6,154 nucleotides of DNA from positions 1 to 6,154 of the forward strand of contig NZ_JZWV01000103.1 in NCBI RefSeq assembly GCF_000966975.1, in the 5' to 3' direction. The stretch's first letter is position 1, and each line of letters opens with the position of its first letter. Of this stretch, positions 4,510-6,154 are shown in pieces. Made by a program: the position numbers and the translations under genes. The DNA is from Streptomyces katrae. GTDB taxonomy: Bacteria > Actinomycetota > Actinomycetes > Streptomycetales > Streptomycetaceae. Under the pieces are notes generated by a model. It had not been told where the DNA came from and made no database searches. It saw only the letters and a list, made by a program, of their open reading frames with translations.

Positions 4510-5286
4510 TCAGCCCCACTGCTCCAGGCCGAGCTTGACCACCAGCGCGCCGACCACGGTCAGCAGCACGCCGCGGACGAACCCGCTGCCCTTCTTGAGC
4601 GCCATCCGGGCACCGACCATGCCCCCGGCGAGGTTGAACACGGCCATCAGCGCGGCCAGCTGCCAGAACACCATCCCCTGGTAGGCGAACATCGCGAGCG
4701 CCCCGGCGTTGGTGCAGCAGTTGACGATCTTCGCGGTGGCGGAGGCGGTGACCAGGTCGAGGTGGAGCAGGGCGGTCAGGGCCAGCACCAGGAACGTGCC
4801 GGTGCCGGGCCCGATGAGGCCGTCGTAGAAGCCGATGCCCAGGCCGGCGAGGGCGATCGTGAGCAGGACCCGCTGCCGGGAGACGGGCGAGGCGGAGGGG
4901 GCGGCACCGAAGCCCGGCTTGAAGATCACGACGGCGGCGACCACCACGAGCACACCCATGATGAGCGGCCGCATCGTGTCCTTGCTGATCCCGCCGGCGA
5001 GGGCGGCCCCGCCCACCGACCCGGCGAGCGCGGCCAGCCCGATCCGTACGGCGAGCTTCACGTCCACGGGGGTCTTGCGCACGTAGGTGACGGCGGCCCC
5101 GGCCGTCCCGACGATGGCCACCGCCTTGTTGGTCCCGAGGACGGCGGCCGGCTGGGCGTGCGGGAGGCCGAGCAGCAGGGCGGGCAGGAGCAGGAGTCCG
5201 CCGCCGCCCACCACCGCGTCGATCCAGCCGGCCGCCGCGGCTGCCACGCACAGCACGATGATCATGGTCGTTGATATGTCAGGCAC
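4510..5286 (-). CDS. TauE/SafE (TSUP) family membrane transporter
   Basis: Encodes 258 residues from GTG 5286, giving MPDISTTMIIVL. The next in-frame ATG at 5265 would trim seven residues. The protein is almost wholly hydrophobic with about eight membrane helices. It shows the internal duplication typical of TSUP proteins: GWIDAVVGGGGLLLLPALL near the start is echoed by GFYDGLIGPGTGTFLVLA about 130 residues later, and each is followed by an Ala/Thr/Asn-Lys segment (GTNKAVAIVG and TASATAKIVN). Family members move small anions such as sulfite, sulfoacetate or related organosulfur compounds across the inner membrane. Which anion is carried here is unknown. The gene stands alone on the minus strand, convergent with the acetyltransferase and divergent from the NirB-like oxidoreductase. 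A promoter for a leaderless message fits the GTG. Family assignment is firm and substrate is not. Confidence 0.9.
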   Translation of the reverse strand: MPDISTTMIIVLCVAAAAAGWIDAVVGGGGLLLLPALLLGLPHAQPAAVLGTNKAVAIVGTAGAAVTYVRKTPVDVKLAVRIGLAALAGSVGGAALAGGISKDTMRPLIMGVLVVVAAVVIFKPGFGAAPSASPVSRQRVLLTIALAGLGIGFYDGLIGPGTGTFLVLALTALLHLDLVTASATAKIVNCCTNAGALAMFAYQGMVFWQLAALMAVFNLAGGMVGARMALKKGSGFVRGVLLTVVGALVVKLGLEQWG

Positions 5287-5293
5287 GCACCCG

Positions 5294-5322
5294 ACCCTAG
5301 GGAGCGGATCCGAGCACGTCCC
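5294..5322 (-). promoter_or_regulatory. Candidate promoter for a leaderless transporter mRNA
   Basis: On the minus strand TAGGGT (5299-5294) fits the -10 consensus TANNNT. It ends seven bases before the GTG start at 5286, so transcription would begin at or next to the start codon. This explains the lack of a Shine-Dalgarno. Seventeen bases upstream is GGGACG (5322-5317), a 3/6 match to TTGACA that keeps the central GAC. Confidence 0.4.
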
Positions 5323-5363
5323 ACCGGTCCGGGGAAAGTTGCGCGAAGCTTGAGGTTCACGGA

Positions 5364-5395
5364 CCCTCACCGGCCGCCCGGGCGGGCGCTGAGGG
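5364..5395. repeat. 32-base inverted repeat in the divergent spacer
   Basis: CCCTCA (5364-5369) and TGAGGG (5390-5395) flank a perfect 12-base palindrome CCGCCCGGGCGG (5374-5385), centred between 5379 and 5380. Of 16 base pairs 14 match; the mismatches are 5370/5389 and 5373/5386. It lies 78 bases upstream of the transporter start and 65 upstream of the oxidoreductase start. It may be an operator serving both genes or, as RNA, a stem-loop. Confidence 0.5.
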
Positions 5396-5399
5396 CGGC

Positions 5400-5437
5400 G
5401 TTCCGTCCGGGTAACAGGAGCGATGCGGCCGGGAAAC
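5400..5437 (+). promoter_or_regulatory. Possible GlnR-type binding array upstream of the oxidoreductase gene
   Basis: Four pentamers sit at exact 11-base steps: GTTCC (5400), GTAAC (5411), GATGC (5422) and GAAAC (5433). The known GlnR pattern in Streptomyces is alternating gTnAc and GaAAc half-sites with six-base spacers. Here one half-site is perfect (GAAAC), GTTCC and GTAAC are one base off in this phase, and GATGC is weak. GlnR controls nitrite reductase genes, which suits a NirB-like neighbour. The match is partial and may be chance. Confidence 0.3.
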
Positions 5438-5459
5438 AGCCGCCCCGCACGCTCGTTCC

Positions 5460-6154
5460 ATGACCTCGGAACAGCGTGTGGTGGTGATCGGCGGCGGCCT
5501 GGCGGGCCTGCGGCTCGCCGCACGGCTGGGACCGGCCGCGGCGGTGACCGTCCTCGGCGAGGAGTCCCACGCCCCCTACAACCGGGTCCTGCTGGCGGAG
5601 GTGCTGGCCGGCCGGTACACCCCCGACGTGGCCGCGCTGCCGGCCCCCGGACCGGTGCTGCGGCGGGGGGTGCGGGCGGTACGGATCGACCGCGACGTCC
5701 GCCGGGTGCACTGCGACGACGGCACGGCGCCGGAGTACGACGTCCTCGTGCTGGCCACCGGCTCGAACCCGGTCCTGCCGCCGCTGCGCGGGCTGTTCCC
5801 GCCCGGCGGCGGGGAACTCCCCGAGGGGGTGCACGCGTTCCGCACCATGGACGACTGCCTCGCCCTGGACGCGGCCGTACGTCCGGGCGTACGCGCGGTG
5901 GTGATCGGCGGCGGCCTCCTCGGCGTCTCCGCGGCCCGTGCGCTGGCGGCCCGGGGGGCCCATGTGGTGCTCGCCCAGCAGGCGGAGCGGCTGATGGAGC
6001 GCCAGCTGGACGCCGATTCCGCTGCGCTGCTGCGGGAGCACCTCGCGGGGCTCGGCGTGGAGATCCACACCGAGTGCCGCGTCAGGGGCCTGACGACCAC
6101 GCCTGCGGCGGGGCTCACCACGGCCCCGCCGGCGTTCGAGGCGCTGGGGGTACC
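5460..6154 (+). CDS. NAD(P)/FAD-dependent oxidoreductase, NirB-like N-terminal part, cut by the right edge
   Basis: Reads 231 codons from ATG 5460 and continues beyond the window. It begins MTSEQRVVVIGGGLAG, the GxGxxG FAD-binding fold. SHAPYNRVLLAEVLAG (about residues 39-54) closely resembles the PYNRVLLS-VLAG segment of the NirB nitrite reductase large subunit and related rubredoxin-type reductases. DVLVLATGSNPVLPPL (about 98-113) is the ATG FAD motif. AVVIGGGLLGVSAARAL (about 144-160) is the second, NAD(P)H-binding, Rossmann motif, followed by ERLMERQLDADSAALL. The protein should pass electrons from NAD(P)H through FAD to an unseen partner. Full NirB would add iron-sulfur and siroheme domains downstream, while a stand-alone reductase would end near 400 residues; the cut prevents a decision. 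No Shine-Dalgarno precedes the ATG. It diverges from the transporter, and nitrite assimilation is the best guess at its role. Confidence 0.85.
   Translation, partial: MTSEQRVVVIGGGLAGLRLAARLGPAAAVTVLGEESHAPYNRVLLAEVLAGRYTPDVAALPAPGPVLRRGVRAVRIDRDVRRVHCDDGTAPEYDVLVLATGSNPVLPPLRGLFPPGGGELPEGVHAFRTMDDCLALDAAVRPGVRAVVIGGGLLGVSAARALAARGAHVVLAQQAERLMERQLDADSAALLREHLAGLGVEIHTECRVRGLTTTPAAGLTTAPPAFEALGV

Noticed and set aside
5287..5523. An N-terminal extension of the transporter to 5523
   Set aside because: The extra residues are Arg/Pro-rich, overlap the oxidoreductase start and the spacer dyad, and the protein has its typical opening MPDIS at GTG 5286 with a promoter fitted to it.
5367..6121. Minus-strand open frames antisense to the oxidoreductase
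   Set aside because: The plus strand encodes two clear Rossmann motifs over the same bases. The antisense products show nothing recognisable.

Overview
The window is very GC-rich (G or C at nearly every third codon position). It shows GTG starts, a GTGA stop/start overlap, Ala/Gly/Arg-rich proteins and a class F sortase. All of this points to an actinomycete, most likely Streptomyces or a close relative, on an ordinary chromosomal stretch. I see no tRNA, rRNA, CRISPR array, transposase or phage gene.

Left edge (1-226): the first 19 codons of a minus-strand gene, probably a gamma-glutamylcyclotransferase, run off the left end. A 168-base divergent spacer with several dyads separates it from a rightward two-gene unit (226-2245). 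That unit encodes a lipoprotein and, overlapping it by GTGA, a membrane sensor histidine kinase. The kinase is not intact. A 29-base tandem duplication (1426-1483, 28/29 identical) at the junction of the second membrane helix and the HAMP linker shifts the frame. One half encodes the sensor and membrane part and stops at 1469. The other encodes HAMP, DHp and ATPase and can start at a GTG created by the repeat junction, with AAGGA six bases upstream. No response regulator lies in the window.

Middle (2246-3820): a spacer with three hairpins leads to a secreted, C-terminally membrane-anchored small protein (2424-2969). After 131 bases holding two strong hairpins comes a class F sortase with its catalytic His, Cys and Arg all present (3101-3820). 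The surface protein has the tail of a sortase substrate (hydrophobic helix plus RRR) but no LPxTG-type motif, which makes this pair the best candidate for a poorly described anchoring system.

Right (3821-6154): a GNAT acetyltransferase (plus strand) converges on a TauE/SafE-type (TSUP) membrane transporter (minus strand), with a perfect 11-bp hairpin filling the gap between the stop codons. The transporter start is divergent from a NirB-like NAD(P)/FAD oxidoreductase cut by the right edge. The spacer between them (5287-5459) holds a leaderless-type promoter for the transporter, a 32-base dyad and a possible GlnR-type array next to the oxidoreductase.

Functionally the left two-thirds is about the cell envelope (lipoprotein, sensor kinase, surface protein, sortase). 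The right third concerns small-anion transport and redox chemistry. Links between these groups are inferred from position only.
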